Below, in pieces: positions 1 to 7,302 of a stretch of DNA of 17,242 nucleotides; the stretch's first letter is position 1, and each line of letters begins with the position of its first letter. This stretch comes from Bacteroidales bacterium UBA2716 (GTDB lineage: Bacteria; Bacteroidota; Bacteroidia; Bacteroidales; UBA932), in the NCBI GenBank assembly GCA_002354005.1, contig DEKS01000170.1:1-17242 (forward strand). Reading direction: 5' to 3'. Under the pieces are notes generated by a model. That model had not been told where the DNA came from and made no database searches. It saw only the letters and a list, made by a program, of their open reading frames with translations. The position numbers and the translations under genes were made by a program.

Positions 1-185
1 TGCTCTGGGCTCTGGAGCACTATTCCGGAGACTTTGAGGATGATATGCAGTACGCCAGCGCATACAGCAATGTTTGCGACTATTTCATAACCCATGACAA
101 GGCACTATTCTCCCTGAACGACCCAAACTGCCCCATGACCGTTATCACGCCGGAGAAGTTTGTGGAAGCCATGATGGCAGACTAA
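1..185 (+). CDS. PIN-domain protein, C-terminal fragment
   Basis: This is an open frame entering from the left edge; the first full codon starts at base 3 and the TAA stop is at 183-185, leaving 60 visible residues. The tail contains YFITHDKAL followed by a short acidic/Asn stretch and then VITPEKFVEAM. This matches the end of PIN-fold ribonucleases (VapC-like and related), where a late acidic residue in a 'fiT.D..l' motif helps bind the catalytic metal and the protein ends with a 'i.tP.eFl' strand and helix. The catalytic N-terminal half and any antitoxin gene lie outside the window, so whether this is a toxin-antitoxin member or a solitary PIN protein cannot be told. Its last 4 bases overlap the 3' end of the convergent polyprenyl synthase gene. 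The family call rests on a short stretch and is moderately confident. Confidence 0.6.
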   Translation, partial: LWALEHYSGDFEDDMQYASAYSNVCDYFITHDKALFSLNDPNCPMTVITPEKFVEAMMAD

Positions 186-1156
186 AAACTGCGGCCAACA
201 AGGGCGTGGGCAAAGGTTTTCAGGGCGTCATGGGCGTGGGGCGGAATACCGGCGTCCGTGCCCTTGAAGACCGCCCGGGTGCTCAGGTCGGAAATGGCCT
301 TTTTGGCGGCATCGGCCACCCCTACGCTATCATAGATGGCCTTTACGCGGGCAATTTTAGCAGCCTTTTCCTCCGGGGTTACCGCAGGGGCGTTCAGGGC
401 CTCTTCCAGGCCTTCTGCGCCCAATTCCAGGGCTTTTAGGGTAAGCCAGGACTTCTTGCAGTTCAGGATATCTCCGCCAATGGGCTTGCCAAACACTTTT
501 TCGTTTCCGTAGGCATCCAGGTAATCATCGGCAACCTGGAATGCCAGGCCCAGATAATAACCATAGTCATACAGGCACTCCTGGCTGGGCAAGTCGGCCC
601 CGCCAATGAGGGCGCCCAACTGCGATGCGCAGGCAATGAGCACACCGGTTTTGAGGCCGATCATCTGCATGTACTCCTGCATGGTCACGTCGTTCCGTTT
701 TTCAAAATCCATGTCCATCTGCTGGCCGTCGCAAACCTGCGATGCGGTGCGGGAGAAGAGTTCCAGCGCCTCCGGTAAAACGGCCGCAGGGGCCTTGGCA
801 ATGCGTTTGTAGGCATCGATACACATTACGTCACCACTGAGGATAGCTGTGTCCTCGTTCCATTTTTTCCATACGGTTTCATGCCCGCGGCGCAGGGCGC
901 TGCGGTCCATGATGTCGTCGTGGATGAGGGTGAAAGTATGGAACACCTCCAGGCCGGCCGCGGGTTCAAGGATCTGCGGCGTGAGGCTATCGGCAAAAAA
1001 GCTGTAGGTGAGCAGGCACAGGCGGGGCCGGATGCGCTTGCCGCCAATGGCTATCATGTACCGGAGCGGGTCATACAGTCCGGCGGGTTCTGCCTGGAAT
1101 TCAATCTGGCTGAAAAGGTCCTTCAGGGCCTGGTCGATGGTGCTTTCTGGAATCAT
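182..1156 (-). CDS. Short-chain polyprenyl diphosphate synthase (FPP/GGPP synthase type)
   Basis: This is a 324-aa trans-isoprenyl diphosphate synthase, a cytoplasmic enzyme that condenses isopentenyl diphosphate with an allylic diphosphate to supply isoprenoid precursors. Visible motifs, numbered from the chosen start, are GGKRIRP at 38-44, the first Asp-rich motif LIHDDIMD (D80, D81, D84) followed by RRG, and the second Asp-rich motif QVADDYLD (D210, D211, D214). All metal-binding aspartates are present. A Phe lies five residues before the first Asp-rich motif; in this family a bulky residue there tends to limit product length, so FPP or GGPP is more likely than a long quinone side chain (inference). 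The frame is open up to an ATG at 1228, but the start at 1156 is preferred. The protein then begins MIPESTIDQAL as expected for the family, and a TATCTTTG promoter core at 1173-1180 lies between the two candidates, so the upstream ATG would not be transcribed from it. Confidence 0.93.
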   Translation of the reverse strand: MIPESTIDQALKDLFSQIEFQAEPAGLYDPLRYMIAIGGKRIRPRLCLLTYSFFADSLTPQILEPAAGLEVFHTFTLIHDDIMDRSALRRGHETVWKKWNEDTAILSGDVMCIDAYKRIAKAPAAVLPEALELFSRTASQVCDGQQMDMDFEKRNDVTMQEYMQMIGLKTGVLIACASQLGALIGGADLPSQECLYDYGYYLGLAFQVADDYLDAYGNEKVFGKPIGGDILNCKKSWLTLKALELGAEGLEEALNAPAVTPEEKAAKIARVKAIYDSVGVADAAKKAISDLSTRAVFKGTDAGIPPHAHDALKTFAHALVGRSF

Positions 1157-1172
1157 GGTGCGCAAATTTTTA

Positions 1173-1180
1173 CAAAGATA
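1173..1180 (-). promoter_or_regulatory. Bacteroidota-type -7 promoter element for the polyprenyl synthase gene
   Basis: On the minus strand the sequence TATCTTTG matches the Bacteroidota TAnnTTTG -7 core and ends 16 bases before the ATG at 1156. No convincing TTG/TTTG -33 element is seen about 20 bases upstream, so support comes mainly from the core match and its position. It decides the start codon of the gene. Confidence 0.55.
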
Positions 1181-1238
1181 CGCAATTATTCTGAAAAACA
1201 GGCTGTCCGATAATTGCCTGACAATCAATATTTTACTA

Positions 1239-1271
1239 ATAATCCTCGGCGCTTTTGGAGCCGAGGATTAT
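1239..1271 (-). terminator. Perfect 12-bp hairpin between the sus-like operon and the polyprenyl synthase gene
   Basis: The arms ATAATCCTCGGC (1239-1250) and GCCGAGGATTAT (1260-1271) are perfect reverse complements around a 9-base loop. The hairpin lies 54 bases past the stop of the GH13 gene and upstream of the next minus-strand promoter, the expected place for the operon terminator. No clear T tract follows on either strand: the minus-strand sequence after the stem is TAGTAAAATATTG. It may therefore be a weak or factor-assisted terminator, or an RNA-stabilising 3' end. The rest of 1157-1325 holds only the promoter core at 1173-1180. Confidence 0.5.
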
Positions 1272-1325
1272 CAATAAATAGCTGTGTGTTAAGCACTTAT
1301 CGGCCAGCGAAACAGGGTCCAGATG

Positions 1326-3629
1326 TTACAGCTGAAACACCACGGAGGAGTTGGCGCCCAGTTTGAGGCTGCGGCCGGCAACGCTGGCCGTTCCCAGAAG
1401 GGCGATGGGCTTGGAGAGATCATCGGACACGGTCACCGACTTGGCAGAGCTGCCTACATTGTGGATGACCAGCAGTTTTTGTCCGTCGGTGGAGGTCATG
1501 TACCAGGCGGCGATGGACTGCGCACCGGTATTCCGGCTGTTGAGCGTAGCATGCTCCGACATGGTACCCTCCGCCAGGGCCGGGTAAGTGTTGCGCAGGC
1601 GGCTCCAGGTGATATAAACGTTTAACAAACTCTCCTTATTTGCCTGTTGCGTTTCCACGGAAATGCTACCCTTGAGCATATTGTTGTCCAATTTGTTGTC
1701 CGGATTCCATTTTTTAGCACAGTCTGTCGCCGATGTATTCCAGACGATGGGGCTGCGGACATATTCGTCACCGCCGCCCTTGGTGCCGTAGTAACCTAAT
1801 TCCTCACCTTGGTAGATGAAGGGTTTTCCAGGACTTGTAAGAAGCATGGCAGCAGACTGCTTTTCCTTGGCAAGACTCTTCCCTATCCATTCGGCCCAAC
1901 GGTCCTGGTCATGGTTGGTGAGGAAGAGGGACGTAATGGCATCCGGACGAACAGCGGCATGGTCGTTCACGTAGCGCATGACCGATGTCACGTACGACAA
2001 GCCGTTCCCCCTGTTCAGGGCATCACTGAGCATCCCGGCGTAGTCGAACTCGAAATTGGACATGACGCCCTTATAATAGTCTTTCTCGACATTGTGCCCT
2101 TCCCAGGCCTCCGCCACCATAAAAATGTCGGCCGTCTGGCCCAGGGACTTGCCGGCCGCCTTGTAAGTGGCATTGCAGCGCTGGTACCACTTGTCCAGCA
2201 GGGTCTGATTGGCTGCGTTGTTATAGGAATTGATACCGCCACAGATGTGCTTCACGGCGTCCAGGCGCAGGCCGTCTATGCCCATATTGATCCATTTGTC
2301 CGCCGATGCAGCCAGGTCCTGGAAGCAGGCATTGGATTCCGCCACAGAGACGTCGCCATAGTTCAGGTCCGGCATCCAGTCGCTGAAACAGCCCATGTAA
2401 TAGAGAATACTGGCCGATGCATTTGTTAACTCAATCTTATAACGGCCGCTTCCGGTGAAATACACATCGCCGCCGTCTGACAGGGGCGCTAATTGATAAG
2501 GTTCGCCCTCAACAGGACCAGACGAGGATGTCGTGCCAAATCGATACGTCCAGTCGCTGTCATTTCCCTTTCTTAACAACATGCCATGCTTGCCGTTCAT
2601 GTCCACAACAACGGAATAGGAGCCATTCCCATTATCGGCAAAGCGGACGGTGGAACCAGCGGACCCATCTTTCCAGAGCCAAAGATTCCAGTCGGAATTA
2701 CCGGTTTTTAAAGCATCCTCAGTTTTGGTAATTGTAATGACGGGATTACCGGAACTGGCTTGCTTCCACTCTCCTGACTGGTAAGAAGTGCCCTTGAGCA
2801 TGGGGAACTTGCCGTAGTCTGCCGAAGGGTTAGTGCTGAGGAAATAATAGTCCCGATACTTGCTGGCAGGATTCGACAGGGCCTCCTGGAACCAGGCATT
2901 GTGCTTGCCGCTGTGGTTGAGCACATAGTCCATATAAATGGCAATGCCCTTGGCATGTGCGGCCTCCAACAGTTCCTGGAAGTCCTGTTCCGCCTTGGCC
3001 GACGTCTTCTCCCCTACCGCATACAGCGGATTCAGGGAATAGTAGTCGTTCACGTCATAGGCGTGATAGGAACTGGTGGGATGGGCCGGGCTCAGCCACA
3101 GGGCCGTAATACCCAGGCCGTCCAGGTAGTCCAGCTTGTTCTGGATACCCTTGAAGTCGCCCACGCCGTCACCGTCGGAATCCGCGAAACTGTAGATGAG
3201 CAGCTGGTAGGCGGTGTTGGAGCGCTTGGTGCCGTCGAAGGTGGCAGGAGCGGGCACCACGGCGGTTTCTTCCGCCGGAGCGTCGGCGGACTGGGACACA
3301 GACAACTCCGCGGAGGCAGACCCCACCTTGAACGTCACCTTACCCGTACGGGCATCGCCACCATTGAAAGCCGCCGATACGGTCACCGTTGCATTACCAT
3401 TTCCGGAGGAAGGATTCACCGTAATCCAGCTGGCCGATTTTGCACTGGTCCACGCGCCGGAGGCCGTCACGGTGACAGACTCTGTCTGGGTGCCGTCGGC
3501 CGTGAAACTAAGCGATGTAGGGGCCACGGAAACGGCATCGGTGACAACGGGCGTAACACCCGGCTTTTCATTCTTGCCGCAAGCCACCAGCACAATTGCA
3601 GCGGCCAGTATCCAAAGGTATTTTTTCAT
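1326..3629 (-). CDS. SusG-like GH13 alpha-amylase lipoprotein with BACON domain
   Basis: This 767-aa protein is predicted to be a surface-anchored endo-acting alpha-glucan hydrolase and is the last gene of the operon. A lipoprotein signal ends in LVAC with the lipidated Cys at 17. Residues about 33-113 look like a BACON domain (SVAPTSLSFTADG..., SWITVNPSSGNGNATVTV). The GH13 barrel starts near 138 and carries all four classical regions: DYVLNH at 234-239, GLRLDAVKH with nucleophile D457, VAEAW with acid/base E507, and TNHD with transition-state Asp D574. IYQGEELGY at 605-613 is also typical. A beta-rich C-terminal domain ends at 767. About 120 extra residues (about 285-407) interrupt the B-domain region and contain WNLWLW (314-319) and a GNGSYSVVV stretch, resembling a CBM41/CBM58-like module; Bacteroides SusG also carries a CBM in this place. 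Starch, glycogen or maltodextrin is the likely substrate, inferred from family and neighbours. Length is a little above SusG (about 690 aa). Confidence 0.93.
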   Translation of the reverse strand: MKKYLWILAAAIVLVACGKNEKPGVTPVVTDAVSVAPTSLSFTADGTQTESVTVTASGAWTSAKSASWITVNPSSGNGNATVTVSAAFNGGDARTGKVTFKVGSASAELSVSQSADAPAEETAVVPAPATFDGTKRSNTAYQLLIYSFADSDGDGVGDFKGIQNKLDYLDGLGITALWLSPAHPTSSYHAYDVNDYYSLNPLYAVGEKTSAKAEQDFQELLEAAHAKGIAIYMDYVLNHSGKHNAWFQEALSNPASKYRDYYFLSTNPSADYGKFPMLKGTSYQSGEWKQASSGNPVITITKTEDALKTGNSDWNLWLWKDGSAGSTVRFADNGNGSYSVVVDMNGKHGMLLRKGNDSDWTYRFGTTSSSGPVEGEPYQLAPLSDGGDVYFTGSGRYKIELTNASASILYYMGCFSDWMPDLNYGDVSVAESNACFQDLAASADKWINMGIDGLRLDAVKHICGGINSYNNAANQTLLDKWYQRCNATYKAAGKSLGQTADIFMVAEAWEGHNVEKDYYKGVMSNFEFDYAGMLSDALNRGNGLSYVTSVMRYVNDHAAVRPDAITSLFLTNHDQDRWAEWIGKSLAKEKQSAAMLLTSPGKPFIYQGEELGYYGTKGGGDEYVRSPIVWNTSATDCAKKWNPDNKLDNNMLKGSISVETQQANKESLLNVYITWSRLRNTYPALAEGTMSEHATLNSRNTGAQSIAAWYMTSTDGQKLLVIHNVGSSAKSVTVSDDLSKPIALLGTASVAGRSLKLGANSSVVFQL

Positions 3630-3651
3630 AAAGTTCGATATTATATTTGGC

Positions 3652-3681
3652 AGACGGGCGTCCGGTCAGGGGCGCCCGCCT
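3652..3681 (-). other. Intercistronic RNA hairpin before the GH13 gene
   Basis: In the 64-base gap between the large SusE/F-like gene and the GH13 gene, minus-strand RNA can pair AGGCGGGCG (3681-3673) with CGCCCGUCU (3660-3652) around a 12-base loop. One of the nine pairs is a G-U wobble that exists only in the minus-strand transcript; on the plus strand it would be an A-C mismatch. No T tract follows. It could be a processing or stability element, or a partial terminator setting enzyme level relative to the binding proteins. It is the only sizeable gap within the operon. Confidence 0.5.
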
Positions 3682-3693
3682 GAAAAAGAGAGA

Positions 3694-6600
3694 TTATTGA
3701 ATCACAGCTGTACCGGCATTGAAATCATAGATGATCTTCTGGTCCGCAGTGATAGCCACATCCTCCGGATTGCCACCCGTTTCACGGTACACGATGGCGC
3801 CATCCTTGGGGATGAACTCCGCATGCCACCAGTCATTGGTCGAAGACAGAATCTTGCTATCCACGTAAGTGCGGATATTGCCGTCGGTCGTGGCCGTACC
3901 AACAAGGGTCTGTCCCTCTACCTGGAAGGCTACCGGCTGTGCCTCCCAACCGCCAAAAGCCTCACCAATACCGTACACTTTAGCCGGCTCTACAATGATT
4001 TTGCTATTGGCGCAGTCTACGCCAATGCAGTAGACGCCGGACGCGGTCACCTTACAGTTGGTATCAACAGTCTCAAATCCCTCGTTCGTGTCCAACTGGT
4101 TGAAGTCACCTTTCCAATCTGCCACGGGAGAGAATTTGAACGCCTTGTCAGCCTCAAGGTAACGGATAATCCAGAACATGCCCTCCTGGCTATGGAAAGC
4201 GTGCATCGGCACAAAATCAGACCATCCGTTGATAGCTTCGCCAATGATAAACATGGTTTGAGGAAGCGTAGGAGCCACGCCTTCACCTTCGATAGCACCG
4301 GTGCCGGCGTTGAAGTCCAGTTTCACCACCTGATTGGCCAGTGCAGGAACGCCGGGCAGTTCATCCATCAGACGAGGAACAATCTTGCCCTCGATGACGT
4401 TGAATTCGCGGGTCCACCAGCCGGAGGTAGCAATGCTGGAAGCCACATACATGCGGATATTGCCAGCCTTGGCAACCGTAGCCTTCAAGACCTTGCCATC
4501 GGCCACAAAGCGGGCGTCTTCCATTTCTTCATCCCAACCGCCGAAAGCATCACCGATACCGTAAACACGGGCGGGTTCCACATGCACCTTTCCGGCCTTG
4601 AAGTCGATGTGTACCAGATAGAAGCCATCTTCTGCAACGGTGCAGTTGCCGCCGGCCTCGGTGAAGCCGTCATTGGTTTCCAGGCCCCAGAAGTCGCCGT
4701 TCCAGGCCTTTGTTGCGCAGAACTTGAAGCCTTCACCGGCCGTAAAGTAACGAATCGTGTAGAACTGGCCTTCCGCGTCGGCGCCCCAATCGGGATTGTG
4801 GAGGACCGGAGTCATTTCCACAATGCCGTCGGAGGTCCAATCCCAGCCGCCGAATTCTGCACCAATCATGTACAGATGCTCCGGGAACTTCTGGTATTCC
4901 TCAATGAGGATGGTGGGATGCTCAGCGTCCCACTTGAAGGTGATTGCATACTCACCGTCCTTACCGACACAGATGTTGTACGAGCCGGCGGCAAATTCCT
5001 TGCCGAGCTCCGGTATATATACATCATCTTCTCCGACTTTTCCAGATACTTCGGGACCGCCATAGTTGGTTGTCCCAGCATGGTTTTCACGGATCTTGAA
5101 CATGTCGTCGGCTTTGAGGGAGACGCCCTTGATAGTCCAAGTCTCTCCGTCCAGCGTCTCCATGTCGAAGTCTGTATCCCAAGAAGTATTGTTGAGGGTA
5201 CCAATCAGGGAGACGATATCGGGTGCCTGAGGGCCTTCGCCTTCACCGGTTACAGTTGCCGTACCGGCATTGAAGTCCAGGGTAACCACCTTGTCCTTGA
5301 ATACGCGTACACGGTCCTGGTCGCCAGCGTTTCCACGGTAGGCAATCTTGCCGTCAAAGAACACGAACTCACGGGTCCACCAATCAGAAGTGGAAATCTC
5401 GGAGGCGGCATACATACGAATCTCACCGCCATTAGGCACTGTGATCTTCATCTTTTTGCCGTCGTGCTGGAAGAGGGCGTCTTCCATTCCTTCCGTCCAA
5501 CCGCCGAAGCAGTCGCCGATACCATAAACGCGAGCGGGTTCCAAATGCAGGATACCGTTCACCATGTCAATATGAATCATGTACAGGCCACTCTCAGCTA
5601 CCACCACGTTACCATCTTTGTCATTGGTGAAGCCATCGTTCTGGGCCAGCGAACCAAACTGCTGGCCATCCCATGCACGGTTACCGTTGAACTTGACACC
5701 ATTGCCGGCAGTGAGATAACGGATGGTCCAGAACTGACCTTCAGTTGTAGTCACGTTCCAAGCCGGATTATACACTACAGGCACCAGTTCCACTACGTCT
5801 TCGGATGCCCAATCCCAGTTACCGAAATCCGTGCCCACCATGTAAAGGGTCTCCGGAAGGTTGGCATTCACAAATCCCACAGAGAACGGGGCTTTGCCCA
5901 CGTTGAGGAAAACCTTGTATTCGCCTTCATAACTTGCGTCAAAGTTGTCGTTGGAATTGAACACGACAGCTGCAACATCTCCGCCGAAGGAGTAATCCCA
6001 GTCGTGATTGAAGCGAATCTTGAACTTGCCACTCACCACATTGGCGACAGCCATAAAGCGATTGGCAGAAGCATCATAGGACATGTCAATATCCTGGTCC
6101 CAACCGCCAACCATATCTCCCACAATGCCCAGACTCTTAATCTGAACCATGGTGAGTTTGCTGCGCTTGGCATCCAGATTCACATAATACAGGCCACCAG
6201 GCACCTCCAAGGCTTTTTCGGTGGGGGTAGAAGAAGTAACCACGGCATACTGGTTGTCGCCTTCGCCCTTGGTCTCAACGGCAATGTCAAAGCCCAGTTC
6301 ACCAAAGGTGAATGCACTGGCGTCGGTGAGATCCACCACACCTTCGTAGGTACCTTTTACTTTCTCACTTTGATACAGGATGGGAGCAGAGCCCGCCGCC
6401 CAGGAGCCGACGAGTGCCAGCGTGGGATCGTAGGTGGCCTTGTAGGTATCGACAATAACATAAGCCGGCTCAGCGGAAGGGACGCCGTTAGGCAGGGAGG
6501 CACAATAGGCCACAACATCCAGCTGAATCCGGTTGGTAGCCATTTCCTCACCTCCGGCTTCGGCAATGGCGTCATTCAACTTATCCACCGTGGTGGAAAA

Positions 6601-7284
6601 GCTGGTCTCGGTAAGAGGCTCGCCGTTCAGTTTCACTGCATTTATGACCTCATCATCACCTTCCACATCACCTTTAACGCTGGTTAGCGTCTGGTTCTTG
6701 GGAACCACCGACAGGAAAACGTCGTAAGTGATTTCCTCGCCGTAAACCAGGCGGGCGGGTTCCCAGCTGATGAGCTCGATGGGATCGTCAAGGTTCTCAG
6801 GCGAGAGCGTAATCTCTTCTACAGCGTCCTCAATCACCGGAGCGGCGGCATCGCCGGCGGCGTACACCGTGATACGGATGGAGGAAGACTTCAGTTCCTT
6901 CCCGTTATTGGGGACCGAAACATTCAGCAGCAAAGAGAAAACGTCATTGTTCGGAAGTTCGGGCATTTTCTGGTAAAGGAGCGTACGGAATTCGCTCTTG
7001 CTCCAGGTCACGTAACGCTCCGTGGTTTTGGCAAGCAGGACAGCTTCCTCCGTATAGGAAGCATACAGGGAATACTCCAGGCCTTCCGGCAGGAAGCGGT
7101 AGGCACTCCAGGAGAAGGTCACGTCCTCATCAAGGGTATTGGTGGTGATAAGGATATCATTGTGGGCATACAGCTCAGGAGCCACGGGCGCCTTGGAGAA
7201 AGCGTCTTCCTCCTTCACTTTGGAGCAGGATGCCACCCCGGCCACCACAGCGGCTACAAGTAAAATATTGAATATTTTTTTCAT
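3694..7284 (-). CDS. Giant SusE/SusF-like starch-binding outer-membrane lipoprotein with tandem CBM-like modules
   Basis: This 1196-aa lipoprotein (lipobox GVASC, Cys20) probably sits on the outer-membrane surface and holds alpha-glucan for the neighbouring amylase and SusCD. Two SusE-type N-terminal modules are visible at about 33-143 and 147-284. Then come apparent CBM-like beta-sandwich units at about 286-382 and 384-474, a first repeat pair at 478-682, a single unit at 690-796, and two more repeat pairs at 803-1002 and 1010-1194. Each repeat pair has a first half with LYMxGxxFGxWDW and xFxTIRYxTAG, and a second half with EPARVYGIGDxFGGW, WWTREF and DFNAGT. Repeats 1 and 2 share about 96 of 170 aligned positions by eye; repeat 3 is clearly more diverged. 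Bacteroides thetaiotaomicron SusF is about 485 aa with three CBMs, so this is an expanded form. The gene follows the susE-like gene by 18 bases. Ligand is inferred from context; the binding aromatics are suggested by conservation only. Confidence 0.88.
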   Translation of the reverse strand: MKKIFNILLVAAVVAGVASCSKVKEEDAFSKAPVAPELYAHNDILITTNTLDEDVTFSWSAYRFLPEGLEYSLYASYTEEAVLLAKTTERYVTWSKSEFRTLLYQKMPELPNNDVFSLLLNVSVPNNGKELKSSSIRITVYAAGDAAAPVIEDAVEEITLSPENLDDPIELISWEPARLVYGEEITYDVFLSVVPKNQTLTSVKGDVEGDDEVINAVKLNGEPLTETSFSTTVDKLNDAIAEAGGEEMATNRIQLDVVAYCASLPNGVPSAEPAYVIVDTYKATYDPTLALVGSWAAGSAPILYQSEKVKGTYEGVVDLTDASAFTFGELGFDIAVETKGEGDNQYAVVTSSTPTEKALEVPGGLYYVNLDAKRSKLTMVQIKSLGIVGDMVGGWDQDIDMSYDASANRFMAVANVVSGKFKIRFNHDWDYSFGGDVAAVVFNSNDNFDASYEGEYKVFLNVGKAPFSVGFVNANLPETLYMVGTDFGNWDWASEDVVELVPVVYNPAWNVTTTEGQFWTIRYLTAGNGVKFNGNRAWDGQQFGSLAQNDGFTNDKDGNVVVAESGLYMIHIDMVNGILHLEPARVYGIGDCFGGWTEGMEDALFQHDGKKMKITVPNGGEIRMYAASEISTSDWWTREFVFFDGKIAYRGNAGDQDRVRVFKDKVVTLDFNAGTATVTGEGEGPQAPDIVSLIGTLNNTSWDTDFDMETLDGETWTIKGVSLKADDMFKIRENHAGTTNYGGPEVSGKVGEDDVYIPELGKEFAAGSYNICVGKDGEYAITFKWDAEHPTILIEEYQKFPEHLYMIGAEFGGWDWTSDGIVEMTPVLHNPDWGADAEGQFYTIRYFTAGEGFKFCATKAWNGDFWGLETNDGFTEAGGNCTVAEDGFYLVHIDFKAGKVHVEPARVYGIGDAFGGWDEEMEDARFVADGKVLKATVAKAGNIRMYVASSIATSGWWTREFNVIEGKIVPRLMDELPGVPALANQVVKLDFNAGTGAIEGEGVAPTLPQTMFIIGEAINGWSDFVPMHAFHSQEGMFWIIRYLEADKAFKFSPVADWKGDFNQLDTNEGFETVDTNCKVTASGVYCIGVDCANSKIIVEPAKVYGIGEAFGGWEAQPVAFQVEGQTLVGTATTDGNIRTYVDSKILSSTNDWWHAEFIPKDGAIVYRETGGNPEDVAITADQKIIYDFNAGTAVIQ
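3703..4257 (-). repeat. SusF-like module pair, repeat 3 (most diverged)
   Basis: Codes for residues 1010-1194 of the large lipoprotein. It keeps the module order MFIIGEAINGW, FWIIRYLEA, EPAKVYGIGEAFGGW, DWWHAEF and DFNAGTAVI, but lacks the WDW motif of repeats 1 and 2 and has several length changes. It ends the protein two residues before the stop. Confidence 0.8.
4279..4878 (-). repeat. SusF-like module pair, repeat 2
   Basis: Codes for residues 803-1002. Key shared positions are LYMIGAEFGGWDW, EGQFYTIRYFTAG, NDGFT, EPARVYGIGDAFGGW, IRMYVASSIATS and WWTREF. Similarity to repeat 1 is also visible in the DNA: the stretches near 4547-4590 and 5508-5550 encode the same EPARVYGIGD.FGGW segment with mostly silent differences, as expected of an in-gene duplication that has aged. 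Confidence 0.85.
5239..5853 (-). repeat. SusF-like module pair, repeat 1
   Basis: Codes for residues 478-682. It carries LYMVGTDFGNWDW, EGQFWTIRYLTAG, NDGFT, EPARVYGIGDCFGGW, IRMYAASEISTS and WWTREF, followed by DFNAGTATVTGEGEG. A separate single CBM-like unit (residues 690-796, bases 4897-5217) lies between this repeat and repeat 2. Confidence 0.85.
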
Positions 7285-7302
7285 GGTCGATACTGCATTT
7301 TA

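Noticed and set aside
1157..1228. Upstream ATG giving a 348-aa polyprenyl synthase
   Set aside because: The extra 24 residues do not look like this family and contain the promoter core TATCTTTG at 1173-1180.
3214..6687. An 1157-codon plus-strand open frame opposite the giant SusF-like gene
   Set aside because: It is in exact codon register with the minus-strand gene, so its stops would need TTA, CTA or TCA codons, which this GC3-rich gene avoids. The translation shows no recognisable domain, and the sense protein has clear repeats and a lipobox.
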